A DNA stretch of 64,000 nt from Polyangium spumosum (lineage in GTDB: Bacteria; Myxococcota_A; Polyangia; Polyangiales; Polyangiaceae), in the NCBI RefSeq assembly GCF_009649845.1, contig NZ_WJIE01000005.1, forward strand, positions 496,001-560,000, read 5' to 3'. Both the position numbers and the translations under genes were made by a program. Positions within the stretch are counted from its first letter, which is position 1. Every line of letters starts with the position of its first letter. This document shows, piece by piece, positions 17,719 through 26,998 of the stretch. The notes beneath the pieces were generated by a model that searched no databases, was not told the origin of the DNA, and saw only the letters and a program-made list of their open reading frames with translations.

Positions 17719-18383
17719 TGAACGAACAAAAACCACGCGCCGCGCTCTTCGACATGGACCGCACCCTCGTGCGCAAGGAGACCGCGAGCCTCTATGTGCG
17801 GTATCTCCGGGACATCGGCGAGGCGACGACGTTCGACCTCCTGAAGACCTTGTACTGGGTCGGGCAGTACACGCTCGGGCTGCTCGACGCCGAGAACATG
17901 GCGGAGAAGGCGCTCGGGCCGCTCGCGGGCACGCCCGAGAGCGTGCTCAGCGCGCGTTGCGAGGACTGGTTCGGCAAATACGTGGAGGTGCACATCGCCG
18001 AGGCCGGGCGGCGCGCGGTGCAGCGGCACAAGGAGGCGGGCGACGTCTGCGCGATCGTGACGGGCGCGACGAAATACGCGGCGCGGCCGCTGGCGAGGCG
18101 GCTCGCGATCGAGCACGTCGTGGGGACCGAGCTCGAGCTCGATACGCGTGGCCATTTCACGGGGCGCGCCGAGCGGCCCCTCTGCCTCGGCGCGGGCAAG
18201 GTGCGGCGCGCCGAGGCGCTCGCCGCGAAGCTCGGGTTCGTCCTCGAAGAGTCCACGTTTTATTCGGACAGCGTGACCGACGTGCCCCTGCTCGAGCGCG
18301 TGGCCGAGCCGATCGCCGTGAACCCCGATCCGCGGCTCGAGCGCGTCGCCAGGCAACGCGGGTGGAGGATCGAGCGATGGTGA
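17718..18383 (+). CDS. HAD-IB family phosphatase (SerB-like)
   Basis: A 221-residue cytoplasmic HAD hydrolase. Motif I is FDMDRTLV (nucleophile and acid/base Asp), motif II VTGATKY, and motif IV SDSVTDVPLLE. The cap is the helical C1 type of subclass IB, the group that includes phosphoserine phosphatase and phospholipid-related phosphatases. The ATG overlaps the stop of the CPBP gene, so translation is coupled. The epimerase gene begins 10 bp downstream. The substrate cannot be read from sequence; the pairing with an epimerase/dehydrogenase suggests a lipid or sugar phosphate (inference). Confidence 0.87.
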   Translation: MNEQKPRAALFDMDRTLVRKETASLYVRYLRDIGEATTFDLLKTLYWVGQYTLGLLDAENMAEKALGPLAGTPESVLSARCEDWFGKYVEVHIAEAGRRAVQRHKEAGDVCAIVTGATKYAARPLARRLAIEHVVGTELELDTRGHFTGRAERPLCLGAGKVRRAEALAAKLGFVLEESTFYSDSVTDVPLLERVAEPIAVNPDPRLERVARQRGWRIERW

Positions 18384-18393
18384 CGAGGCAGCG

Positions 18394-19407
18394 ATGAGCG
18401 GCATCCCGCGCAGCAAAACCGCCTTCGTGACGGGCGGGACGGGCTTCCTCGGCTGGGAGATCACGCGGCGATTGCTGGAGACGGGGCATCACGTGATCGC
18501 GCTCTCGCGCAGCGGTGAATTGCCGGGCGAGCTCCCGCGGGCCGAGCTCGAGATCGTGCGGGGGGACCTCGACGACGTGGCGACGCTGCGCGAGGCCATG
18601 CGCGGCGCGTCGGTCGTGTATCACGTCGCGGCCGACGTGCGGATGTGGCGCGCGAAATGGGCGGAGATCGCGCGGACGAACGTCACGGGCACGCGGAACA
18701 TGGTGCAGGCGGCCCGGGACGCGCGGGTCGACCGATTCGTGTTCACCTCGACGGGCTCGACGATCGGAAAGCCGTATCCCCCGACCGAAGAGGTCGTCAC
18801 GGTCGACGAGACGAGCGCGTACAACTTCGCTCCGCTGCAGATGGTCTATCCGCACACGAAATGGCTGGCGGAGCAAGAGGTCGAGCGGGCCGCGAAAGAG
18901 GGGCTCTTCGCCGTGATCACGCACCCCGTGGCGGTGTTCGGCCCGGGTGACTGGAAGGCGAACGTGCTGCCGCTCTTCCTTTCGACGCGGAAAGGCACGA
19001 CGATCGCCGTGCCAAACGGGATCCGGACCACGTGCGACGTGCGGGACGTGGCGACGGCGCACCTCGCGGCGGCCGAGCGCGGAGGCTCCGGGCGCCATTA
19101 CATCCTCGGGGGCGAGTCGCTCTCGGTGCGCGCGCTGCTCACGCGGATCGCCGCCGCGGCCGGCGGGCGGGCGCCGCGCTTCACGCTGCCCGATCGTGCC
19201 GTGATGGGATTGTCGTTCTTGATGGAACGGGCGGCGCGGATCTCCGGCCGGCCGCCCCTGTTGAGCCACGAAATATCGCTGCAGAGCACGCTCCGGGTGC
19301 GGATGTCGTCGGCGCGCGCCGAGAAGGAGCTCGGGTACACGTCGCGCCCGCTCGACGTGTCGCTCGGGGACGCCGCGAGGTTCTACCGGGAACGCGGATG
19401 GTTGTGA
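18394..19407 (+). CDS. NAD-dependent epimerase/dehydratase (extended SDR)
   Basis: A 337-residue extended short-chain dehydrogenase. The N-terminal GGTGFLGWEI binds NAD(P), the catalytic motif is YPHTK (Y-x3-K), and FTSTGSTIG supplies the Ser. The sequence resembles 3-beta-hydroxysteroid dehydrogenase/HpnA-type enzymes more than nucleotide-sugar epimerases, but the substrate remains open. GAGG lies about 6 nt before the ATG at 18394-18396. It is the third gene of the CPBP-HAD-epimerase operon and ends 10 bp from the convergent permease gene. Confidence 0.87.
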   Translation: MSGIPRSKTAFVTGGTGFLGWEITRRLLETGHHVIALSRSGELPGELPRAELEIVRGDLDDVATLREAMRGASVVYHVAADVRMWRAKWAEIARTNVTGTRNMVQAARDARVDRFVFTSTGSTIGKPYPPTEEVVTVDETSAYNFAPLQMVYPHTKWLAEQEVERAAKEGLFAVITHPVAVFGPGDWKANVLPLFLSTRKGTTIAVPNGIRTTCDVRDVATAHLAAAERGGSGRHYILGGESLSVRALLTRIAAAAGGRAPRFTLPDRAVMGLSFLMERAARISGRPPLLSHEISLQSTLRVRMSSARAEKELGYTSRPLDVSLGDAARFYRERGWL

Positions 19408-19417
19408 AGCGCTCGCC

Positions 19418-20506
19418 TCATGACGAGGCGGGGGGCGCGCTCTTCGGCGGCGGGACGTTCGGGTCGCTGGGCGGCGCGACGGCCTCGCGGCGCGGCGGGT
19501 GCAGCTTCGCGTAGGTGTCGACGGTCCAGACGGCCATCGCCGCGATGACGGGGCCGAGGAAGACGCCGACCGGGCCGAAGAGCTCGAGGCCGCCGAAGAT
19601 GCCGAGCAGCGCGACGAGCGGGTGCATCTTCGTCGACGAGCTCTGCACCCAGGGGCGGACGACGTTGTCGGAGAGGCCGATGAGCACCGCCGAGATGGCC
19701 ATCCCGACGCCGCTGCCGACGTGGCCCGTGGCGAAGAGGTAAATCGTCGAGCCCACCGTGACGGGCGTCGTGCCGACGAGCGGGATGAACGAGAGGAGCG
19801 CCGCGAGCACGCCGAGCAAAAACGCGTTTGGCACGCCGAACACGTAGAGCGCGACGAGCGACAGGCTGCCCTGCACGAGCGCGGTCGCGAGGATGCCGAG
19901 GATGGCGCCGTTGACGGTCTCGCGCACGGACGCGAAGAGCTCGCGCGTCTGGTTCTGCGGGAACGGAGAGAGGCGGAACAACCAGCGGACGAGCCTGCCG
20001 CCGTCCTTCAGGAAATAATAAAGCGAGACCCCGAACAGGAAGAGGCTGAGGATGAACGCCGGCACGGCCGCGGCCATGCCGCCGACGGCCGCGGCCGCGA
20101 TGGTCGCGGCGCGCTGGCCGACGTTCTGGATGGCGGCCGTGAGCTGAGGCCCGCCGATGTGGATGTTCCGGCCGCGGATGTCGATGCCGTTCGTCAGGAA
20201 CGATTGCAGGCGCGTGATGGTCGAGGTCCAGTCGCGGGCGAGGAACTCGCTGATCGACTGGACGACCTCGATCGTGATGAAGACGAACGGAATCACGACG
20301 AGGACGATCGTGCCGAACGTGAAGAGGAGCGGCGTGAACTTCTCGGCGCGGCCCAGCCGGGGCCTCGCCTTTTCGGCGAGGGGGCTCAGGAGGAGCGCGA
20401 AGAGCCCGCCCAGGGCGATCGGGACGAGCAGCGTCCGGACCATCCAGAAAAACAGGACGAGCAGCGCCGTCCTCAGCACAACGGAGAGCCAGCGATCTCG
20501 TTCCAT
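19418..20506 (-). CDS. AI-2E family transporter (YdiK/PerM-like permease)
   Basis: A 362-residue inner-membrane protein with about seven or eight hydrophobic helices and the family pattern: an N-terminal helix pair, a central soluble stretch (residues about 85-150), then YYFLKDGGRLVRW, FIPLVGTTPVTVGS and LSDNVVRPWVQ. Members export autoinducer-2, or act as Na+/H+ antiporters or general exporters, so the name does not fix the substrate. The C-terminus is a short Pro-rich cytoplasmic tail. The gene stands alone between a convergent epimerase and a lipoprotein gene on the same strand. Confidence 0.9.
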   Translation of the reverse strand: MERDRWLSVVLRTALLVLFFWMVRTLLVPIALGGLFALLLSPLAEKARPRLGRAEKFTPLLFTFGTIVLVVIPFVFITIEVVQSISEFLARDWTSTITRLQSFLTNGIDIRGRNIHIGGPQLTAAIQNVGQRAATIAAAAVGGMAAAVPAFILSLFLFGVSLYYFLKDGGRLVRWLFRLSPFPQNQTRELFASVRETVNGAILGILATALVQGSLSLVALYVFGVPNAFLLGVLAALLSFIPLVGTTPVTVGSTIYLFATGHVGSGVGMAISAVLIGLSDNVVRPWVQSSSTKMHPLVALLGIFGGLELFGPVGVFLGPVIAAMAVWTVDTYAKLHPPRREAVAPPSDPNVPPPKSAPPASS

Positions 20507-20592
20507 GGGCAGCCGCGCCTCGCTGAAGCGGAGAGGTGGGACGAAAGAGGCGCGGCGTCAACGGTGGGCAGGGCCCGCCGCGCGCATTTTCG

Positions 20593-21585
20593 TCACGCGC
20601 CGTCGCAGACCGGGCTCCCCGTCCCCGGGCTGCAAGACCCCGCGTCACAGAAGCCGCTCGCGCATTCGGCGGAGACCATACAAGGCGCGCCGTCCGCCTT
20701 CGTCGCCGTGCACGTCCCCGGGCCCGCGGCGTCGTCGCAGAAGCCGCTCGCGCATTCCGCGCCCGTGACGCACGCCCCGCCGTCGGCCTTCTTCGCGGCG
20801 CAGGCCCCCGCCGACACGTCGCAATAACCGCTCTCGCAGCCGGCGTTCACCGCGCACGGCCCGCCTTCGGGCGCGGGCGCGGCGCAGACGCCGGTGTCGA
20901 AATCGCAATAGCTGCTCTGGCACTCGATGTCGAGCGTACACGCGGCGCCGTCGGGCGTGGGGGCGAAACACTTCAGCATGCCGGCGTCGAGCCGGCAGGT
21001 GAGGCCAGGGCCGCAGAGGCCGTCCTGGCAAGGCTCTCCCTCGCCGGGCGGGGCTTTGCAAATGCCGAGCTCCGCGCCCGAGGCGCCCGCGCACTTCGCG
21101 CCGGGATCCTCGCATTCGTCGTCGCCGAGGCAGGCGCCGCCGAGCGCGACGGTGCCCTGGAACGCGGCCTCGCAATCGGGGTCCTCTTCGAGGAAATCGG
21201 AGCCGAAGAAATCGCCGCAGGAGGCGGACCCGGCCTTCGTGAAGCACGCCTCCGCGCGGGCGGCGTCGTAGACGATGCGGCCGGCCTCGATGCCGCTCCG
21301 GAGATCGACGACGACGGCGCCGAAGAAGCTCTCGTACCGCGCCTCGCATTCGGCCTGGGTGCCCGGCACGGGGTCGAAGAGGAGCACCTCGTCCCGCTCG
21401 GCTTCGTCGCAGCAGGCGAAGACGCGGCCGCACTGGACGCGGGCATAGGTGGAAGGAAGCCCGGCGAGCGGATCGTCGGGCTTCGTTTGCGGGGGATCTT
21501 CGCTGCAGCCGGCCCACGTGAAGCCGAAGAGGCCGAGCCAGAGCCCCACGCCGAGGATCTTCGCAATCGTTCGCACGCGTCTCAC
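20593..21585 (-). CDS. Cys-rich lipoprotein with Dickkopf-type repeats
   Basis: A 330-residue exported protein with a signal peptide ending in FTWAGC, a plausible lipobox. Residues about 30-150 contain paired cysteines (FACC, AEACF). The C-terminal half consists of Cys-rich units of the form C-x4-EC-x-S-x-YCD or ECASGFCD, repeated about six times. This is the arrangement often labelled Dickkopf N-terminal-like in myxobacterial surface lipoproteins. Such proteins are probably disulfide-bonded and surface or periplasmic; no enzymatic role is known. The GTG at 21583-21585 has GGAGGAGAC directly before it, a near-ideal ribosome site. Confidence 0.82.
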   Translation of the reverse strand: MRRVRTIAKILGVGLWLGLFGFTWAGCSEDPPQTKPDDPLAGLPSTYARVQCGRVFACCDEAERDEVLLFDPVPGTQAECEARYESFFGAVVVDLRSGIEAGRIVYDAARAEACFTKAGSASCGDFFGSDFLEEDPDCEAAFQGTVALGGACLGDDECEDPGAKCAGASGAELGICKAPPGEGEPCQDGLCGPGLTCRLDAGMLKCFAPTPDGAACTLDIECQSSYCDFDTGVCAAPAPEGGPCAVNAGCESGYCDVSAGACAAKKADGGACVTGAECASGFCDDAAGPGTCTATKADGAPCMVSAECASGFCDAGSCSPGTGSPVCDGA

Positions 21586-21650
21586 GTCTCCTCCGGCGTT
21601 CTAAGAGAGCTCCGGCGGAGAAGCAACAGCGCCGTTCGGCGGGCGTCGCT

Positions 21651-23156
21651 TCAGGGCGCCGCGTAGCTCGGGTGCTTCTTGATCAGCGCGGCGATCTCGT
21701 CGAGCTCGGCGTCGGGGGCGCCGGCCTTCGCGGCTTCGATCTGCGCGAGGGCGCTCGTGAAGGCCTCCGCGCTCGGCTGCTTCAGGGCCTCGGCATAAGC
21801 GACGATCGCCTTGCCCTTGGCGAGCTGGGGCGAGGGGGCGGCGAGCAGCTCGGCGAGGGTCGTCGTGACCTTCACCTCGCGTGATTGATACGTGAGCGGC
21901 GTCTTCCAGCGCGCGACGACCGTGACGGTGTCGTCCATGTTCAAGACCGACGCGTCGCAGGCCTTCACGACCTGGTTGAAGATCATCGCGTCGCTCGGGG
22001 CGAGGTGCTGCGGCTCGATCTCCTCGGGGTTCGTCGAGTACTCCTCGCCGTAGAACTTGTACATGCGCATGTACCAGGGCAGCGTGATCTCGACCTGCAC
22101 GCCGCGCGCGGCGACCTCCATCGTCTCGTCGAATCGATCGACGAACATCCGCGTCGCCTCCGCGGTGCTGTCGAGGTAGACGTAGGCGCCGCGCCCCTTG
22201 TCCGTGACGGCGTCCATCAGCCCGTCGTTGTAATACTCGGCCGGGCCCGCGCCGACGCCGACGAGGTAAATGCCCTCCTTGTCGGCGTCCTGCGATTGCA
22301 GGCCGATGAGGCCCTCGTCGGTCACGCCCACGTTGGCGCCGCCGTCGCTGATCAGGATGACGCGGTTGATCCTCCCCGCGCCATAATGCTGCTCCGCGAG
22401 CTTGTAGCCGGCCGCGAGGCCACTCGAGAGGTCCGTCCCGCCGCTCGCCTGGATGCCATTGGCCTTCGCGAGGAGCTGCTCGTCGTTCGGCCCCGTGACC
22501 TTGTGGCCCGCGAGCACGACGTTGTTGTCCGTGTTCCACGTGACGACGTTGACGATATCGCCCTCGGCGAGGCTCTGCGCGATGGCCGCGACGGTGGCGC
22601 GCTCGCGCTTGATGGGCTCGCCGTCCATGGAGCCGGACGTGTCGAGCACGAAGGTCACGGTGATCGGCCTGCGCGGCTTGACGGCGTCGAAGGAGCGGAC
22701 GCCGAGCTGGAGATCGATCTCGCCGGGGACGGCCGTCTCGGCCATGTGCGGGAGGATCGAGAGCTCGCCGGCCGGCGGCGCGGGGTACTGGATGCGGTAG
22801 TAGTTGAGGAACTCGTAGGTGCGGACGAGGTTCGCGCTCGGGGTGATGCCCATGTTCAAGAGCTCGCGGATCTGGACCGGCGAGCCCATCGAGTTCGAGT
22901 CGTCGGCCGAGAGGTAGAGGATGACAGGGCTGTCCTTGTCGAGGCTCTCACACGCAAAAGGTGCGTCGGCGTCCGCGCCCGCGTCATTGCCGTCCGGGGG
23001 CGGAGGCGCCGTCGGCGGCGCCGCCTGGCCGCCCGAGCTCCCGCCCGCATAATTCGGCATACCCTGGCCAACCTCGGCATGGTCCGCACCACACGCGGCG
23101 ATTCCCACCGCGGCGAGGGTGAAGACCGCCGAGCCAAGCAAAATCGATTTTCTCAC
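21651..23156 (-). CDS. VWA domain lipoprotein (YfbK-like)
   Basis: A 501-residue exported protein. The signal peptide ends in AAVGIAAC, a lipobox. After a Gly/Pro/Asp-rich linker come an N-terminal VWFA_N-like segment (TYEFLNYYRIQYPAPP) and a von Willebrand A domain with the metal site DTSGSMDG, a Thr in GTDLSSG and the Asp in ISDGGANVG. The C-terminal part resembles DUF3520-type tails. VWA domains bind partners through a divalent metal ion. The GTG at 23154-23156 has GGAGGTG about 5 nt upstream. It lies 65 bp downstream of... no linked gene on its own side other than the GH35 gene, whose stop is 58 bp upstream; partners are unknown. Confidence 0.88.
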   Translation of the reverse strand: MRKSILLGSAVFTLAAVGIAACGADHAEVGQGMPNYAGGSSGGQAAPPTAPPPPDGNDAGADADAPFACESLDKDSPVILYLSADDSNSMGSPVQIRELLNMGITPSANLVRTYEFLNYYRIQYPAPPAGELSILPHMAETAVPGEIDLQLGVRSFDAVKPRRPITVTFVLDTSGSMDGEPIKRERATVAAIAQSLAEGDIVNVVTWNTDNNVVLAGHKVTGPNDEQLLAKANGIQASGGTDLSSGLAAGYKLAEQHYGAGRINRVILISDGGANVGVTDEGLIGLQSQDADKEGIYLVGVGAGPAEYYNDGLMDAVTDKGRGAYVYLDSTAEATRMFVDRFDETMEVAARGVQVEITLPWYMRMYKFYGEEYSTNPEEIEPQHLAPSDAMIFNQVVKACDASVLNMDDTVTVVARWKTPLTYQSREVKVTTTLAELLAAPSPQLAKGKAIVAYAEALKQPSAEAFTSALAQIEAAKAGAPDAELDEIAALIKKHPSYAAP

Positions 23157-23214
23157 GAAGCACCTCCGAAGTCAGGACGCGGAGAGCGCCTAGCAACGGA
23201 CATGCCCCCCAGGA

Positions 23215-25302
23215 TCACCGCAGCGCCAGCATCCGCACCGTCCGCGGCTTCATGCGCACCTCGATCGTGCCGGCGCGCGCTTCGAAGGTCGAATCGTCGA
23301 TCAGGTCCGTCGCCTTCGTCCGCGCCGCGCCGGCGCTCACGCGGGCCACGAAGTCCCGCTCGGACGGGTTGATCACGAAGAGCACGCGTGGCGCGCCCGA
23401 GGCGTCCTCGTGCACGGTGACGTACACGCCGCCGGGATCGCAGGCGTACGTGGGCAGGCCGAGCGTCTCGATCGCCTGCGCGACGGCCGCGTCGGCCGCG
23501 GCGGGCACGTCGGGCGTGAGCGGACCGTCGTCGCCGAGGCGGCCGAGGTCGAAGGGGACGTCCACGGGACGGAACGCGCCGTCGAAGCGAGGCTCGCGCG
23601 GGCCGAGGGTGACGCGGGCGCCACGCGCCTTGGCCTCGGCGAGGCGCTCGAAGAGCTCGGGCTTGAGGGCGCCGGAGGTCGCGCAGATGAGCCAGCGCGC
23701 GTCGCCGAGCGCGGTGTCGCGGTCCTCGCCGCCGACGACGGCGAAGGGCACGCCGCGCGACTCGAGGGCCTGCTCGAAGGCGGTGGCGAAGGTGTCGGCC
23801 TCGATGGCGAGCGGATACCCGAGGCCGAGGTCGTCCTCGACGCAACGCTCCCGCGCGCCGGCCCCGACGATGGAGAAAAACGCGCCCGAGAGCGGGCCGA
23901 AGGCGTGCATGACCCGCGCGAGCCTGCGCTCGGTGCGGGGGATGAGGATCCGGACGGGGGTCTTCCGGCGCAGATCGTGGAAGCTCGTCTGCTCGAGGGC
24001 GGCGCAGAGCTTGCGCCAGAAGGTGGCGTACGGGCGCTCGCGGCCGTGGCGGTCGATGGGGGCGCCGATCCAGCGGTCGCGCTCGACGGCCATGTAGACG
24101 TTGAAGCCACGCAGGCCGTAGGCGAGGGCGCAGAGGACGGTGAAGGCGCCGTCGCGCTCGTCGAGGGGCGGGAAGAAGGGCGGGAAGCCGGCGCCCATCT
24201 CGCAGGCGAACGCGGGCACGGAGAGGGCCTCGCAGCGCGTCGCGAGCTCGCTCGTGCGGCGGGCGATGATGGCGCGGCTCGTGGGGTTCGCCAGGTGGTA
24301 GTAGTCGAGCCCGACGAGGTCGACGACCTTGGTGACGCGGGCGGCGTTGAGGGGCGTCGCGTCCTGGCCCGGCGGCAGGTTGTGCGTCGTGGGCAGCCCG
24401 TCCATGCCGGCGGCGGCGAGCGCGCGGCCGAGGCGCTGGAACGCGGTGGCGAGCAGGTGCTCGTGGAACTCGGACCAGTCGAGGTGTCGGGCGAGGTCAC
24501 GCGGGCGCGTGGCGTCGAGCTTGCGCGGCGGGTCGATGGAGGAGAAACGTGTCGCCTCGCCCTTGCGGCTCGACGGGACCTCGCCGTCCTTGGGCTCGAC
24601 GCCGTAGGAGGCGCGCAGGGCCTCGATGGTGCCGTACTTTTCGCGCAGGAACTCGCGGTAGAGGCGGATCGCGTCGGGGTGGTAGTCCTGGTCGTAGGCG
24701 CCGTCGCGGAAGTAGAGGGCGCCTTCGTTGTCGATCTGGAAGAGGACGATGGGCCCGTCCGGGTAGAGCAGCGGCGCGAGCGTGGGGCCGAGGGCCTGGA
24801 AGTACCGCGCGGCCTCGTCGTGGAAGGCGTCGCTCGCGTAACTCGGGACGGGGAACGCGAACGGGAGCATGGGGAGCAAGACCGGGTTCTGGTCGGGGGA
24901 GCGGGCCTGGCAGGCCGGGTCCCAGACGATACGCTCGGGCAGGCCGAAGTAGGTGAGCTCGGCGTTGATGTGGGGCCCGGGGCGGGCGATGACGTGGAGG
25001 CCGAGCTCCTCGGCGATGCGGCAGAAGCGGGTGATGTCGCGCTGGGGGTCGGTGGCGCCGAGCTCGAGCTTGCCGGGGGCGACCTCGTGGACGCCCCAGG
25101 GGATGTAGGTGTCGACGAGGCGCAGGCCCATGGCCTTGACGGCCTCGAGGCAAGCGCGCCAGGCGCCGGGGTCGAGGCGCCAGTAGTGGACGGAGCCTGC
25201 CCAGAGCGGGACGACGTCGCCGTTGATCTCGATCCCGCCTGGGACGAGACGCACCTTTCGCCCCTGCCCTTCGGCCCTCGGCCTGTCTTCACGTGCGGTC
25301 AT
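23215..25302 (-). CDS. Glycoside hydrolase family 35 beta-galactosidase
   Basis: A 695-residue enzyme that starts like GH35 beta-galactosidases: PLWAGSVHYWRLDPGAW, then DTYIPWGVHEVAPG and RPGPHINAE. The acid/base Glu is in LFQIDNEGALYF, and the nucleophile is likely the Glu in VPAFACEMGAGF. No signal peptide is visible, so it is probably cytoplasmic, acting on imported galactosides. The first about 10 residues are polar and may not belong; an alternative start cannot be ruled out. It is divergent from the small ABM-like gene, with only 38 bp between the starts, so promoters must overlap. Galactoside specificity is inferred from the family. Confidence 0.87.
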   Translation of the reverse strand: MTAREDRPRAEGQGRKVRLVPGGIEINGDVVPLWAGSVHYWRLDPGAWRACLEAVKAMGLRLVDTYIPWGVHEVAPGKLELGATDPQRDITRFCRIAEELGLHVIARPGPHINAELTYFGLPERIVWDPACQARSPDQNPVLLPMLPFAFPVPSYASDAFHDEAARYFQALGPTLAPLLYPDGPIVLFQIDNEGALYFRDGAYDQDYHPDAIRLYREFLREKYGTIEALRASYGVEPKDGEVPSSRKGEATRFSSIDPPRKLDATRPRDLARHLDWSEFHEHLLATAFQRLGRALAAAGMDGLPTTHNLPPGQDATPLNAARVTKVVDLVGLDYYHLANPTSRAIIARRTSELATRCEALSVPAFACEMGAGFPPFFPPLDERDGAFTVLCALAYGLRGFNVYMAVERDRWIGAPIDRHGRERPYATFWRKLCAALEQTSFHDLRRKTPVRILIPRTERRLARVMHAFGPLSGAFFSIVGAGARERCVEDDLGLGYPLAIEADTFATAFEQALESRGVPFAVVGGEDRDTALGDARWLICATSGALKPELFERLAEAKARGARVTLGPREPRFDGAFRPVDVPFDLGRLGDDGPLTPDVPAAADAAVAQAIETLGLPTYACDPGGVYVTVHEDASGAPRVLFVINPSERDFVARVSAGAARTKATDLIDDSTFEARAGTIEVRMKPRTVRMLALR

Positions 25303-25340
25303 GGCGGCGGGGCGGAGGGTAGCAAAGAAGGGACGAACCC

Positions 25341-25916
25341 GTGAGCTTCAAACGGCGCGAAGAGCCGCCGAGCTCTGGTACGATGCGCGCCATGGCGAGC
25401 AAGACCCACGTCGATGGGAACAAGGTGACGATCGACGACAGCCTCTACCACGTGAGCGCCGCGGGCGGTCAGTACGCGGTGACGGACGAGTTCGGCTTGC
25501 GCACGGGTTACTTCTCGGTGCGCGGCCGGGTGGTGACGCCGGAGGACTACGGCGTGGAGGGCGCGCACCCGGTGCTGCAGATCGGCAAGCTCTGGGCGGC
25601 GGCGAACCTGTGGAAGGCGAACGAGAAGTCGACGTCGTCGCTTCCGACGAAGGGGTTCTGTCGCGTGGTGACGCACGAAAAGGCGAGCGAGGCGGACCTG
25701 GAGAAGGCGCGCGCCTATCGAGCCTGGATGCGCAAGCAGCCCGGGTGCAAGGCGAGTTATTACGTGACAGACCCGTCGAGCGGGAAAGGAATGACGATCA
25801 GCATCTGGGAGACGCGTGACCAGATGAATGCGGCCAAGGAGGCGAGGCCGCCGGAGGGAGCGGTCCTGCTGAAGTCGCTCGGGGTGGAGGTGTTCCCGAT
25901 GGTGGAGGAGCCGTAG
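25341..25916 (+). CDS. Small protein with ABM-like (dimeric alpha+beta barrel) C-terminal part
   Basis: A 191-residue protein. The N-terminal half (TIDDSLYHVSAAGGQYAVTD) is beta-rich and unrecognised. The C-terminal half (FCRVVTHEKA, then LEKARAYRAWMRKQPGC and MTISIWETRDQMNAA) resembles antibiotic-biosynthesis-monooxygenase-like proteins, a fold with many functions. The GTG at 25341-25343 has AAGGGA about 7 nt before it; ATG codons at 25383 and 25392 are alternatives and would remove 14 or 17 residues. The nucleoside hydrolase gene starts 13 bp downstream, so the two form an operon. Confidence 0.6.
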   Translation: MSFKRREEPPSSGTMRAMASKTHVDGNKVTIDDSLYHVSAAGGQYAVTDEFGLRTGYFSVRGRVVTPEDYGVEGAHPVLQIGKLWAAANLWKANEKSTSSLPTKGFCRVVTHEKASEADLEKARAYRAWMRKQPGCKASYYVTDPSSGKGMTISIWETRDQMNAAKEARPPEGAVLLKSLGVEVFPMVEEP

Positions 25917-25929
25917 CGGGGGCGAGGGC

Positions 25930-26964
25930 GTGATTTCGACGCAGGAAGCCCCGCTCGGCGCGGCGCCGTCGATCTTCGACCTGGACATCGGCACGGATCC
26001 GGACGACACGTGCGTCGCGGCGATGCTGGCCGCGCGGCCGTCGCGATTTCGACCTGCCCTGCTGGTGACGAGCGACGAGACGCGCGAAAAAGGGCGCGCG
26101 CGGTTCCTCGCGGGGTTGCTCCGCGCGTCGAGGGTGGAGCTCCCGGTGGCGGCGGGGCTGCCGAGCGTGCGCAATCGGGCGTCGTGCCTGGTGGAGGAGG
26201 CGGGGCTCGCGCCGGACGACGTGCGATTCTCGGTCGACGCGGTCGGGGAGATCGTGCGGGTGCTCGAGGCGTCTCCGCGGGTCGATTACGTGGGGCTCGG
26301 GCCGCTCTCGAACCTCGACGCGGCGCTTTTGGCGCGTCCGGAGCTCGCGGCGCGGGTGCGTCTCTTTCAGATGGGCCCGGCGCTCGCGGGGGCGTACCGG
26401 CGGGAGGCGGCGCAATACAATGCGCGGCTCGACCCGGGGGCCTTCGCGCGGGTGCTCGCGCGGGTGGAGAAGCCGCGGCTATTGTTCAGCCATTCGAGCT
26501 GGGGGAGCGGGCTCGGGGTCTACCCGGACGACCCGCTGGCGTGCGCGCTCCGAGGGGCCTCTCCCGCGGGAGCGCTCTTCGTGCGGCACCTGGAGGCGTG
26601 GGTGGAGACGGGCAAGCCCTGCTCGATCATGCACGACCCATTGACGGTGCTCTCGGCGGCCTTGCCGGGGCTCTGCGATTCCGCGGATGTGTCGCTCGTG
26701 GTGCGCGACGACGGATGGGTGGGGCTGACGGAGGAGGCACACGCGGCGCTGGCGAGGGAGCTGCCAGCGCGAGGGAAGGTGATCGCAGGGTTGTTATCGG
26801 AGCGGCATGCGCAGATGGAGGGCGTCCGGATCGAGGCGCGAATGTCGCTGGATACGGATGGCGCAGCGGCGAGGCGGGCGATCGGGGAGGCGCTGCTCGG
26901 GGAGGAGGGGGCGGCGGTGGGGGTGGCGTGGGGGGATTGGAATCGGGGGCGGGGGGAGAGATGA
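25930..26964 (+). CDS. Inosine-uridine nucleoside hydrolase family protein
   Basis: A 344-residue protein of the nucleoside hydrolase family, which cleaves the N-glycosidic bond of nucleosides. The calcium-binding Asp cluster is DLDIGTDPDD near the N-terminus, and the conserved C-terminal HDPL motif (MHDPLTVL) is present. QYNARLDPGAF matches the N-x3-DP ribose-binding stretch, with R-L inserted where many members have one or two residues. It starts at a GTG 13 bp after the ABM-like gene. The family also contains members acting on other substrates, so the exact nucleoside is unknown. Cytoplasmic; no signal peptide. Confidence 0.85.
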   Translation: MISTQEAPLGAAPSIFDLDIGTDPDDTCVAAMLAARPSRFRPALLVTSDETREKGRARFLAGLLRASRVELPVAAGLPSVRNRASCLVEEAGLAPDDVRFSVDAVGEIVRVLEASPRVDYVGLGPLSNLDAALLARPELAARVRLFQMGPALAGAYRREAAQYNARLDPGAFARVLARVEKPRLLFSHSSWGSGLGVYPDDPLACALRGASPAGALFVRHLEAWVETGKPCSIMHDPLTVLSAALPGLCDSADVSLVVRDDGWVGLTEEAHAALARELPARGKVIAGLLSERHAQMEGVRIEARMSLDTDGAAARRAIGEALLGEEGAAVGVAWGDWNRGRGER

Positions 26965-26998
26965 GGGGTCGAGGTTTCGCGCAAGGGAACCGCGCGGA

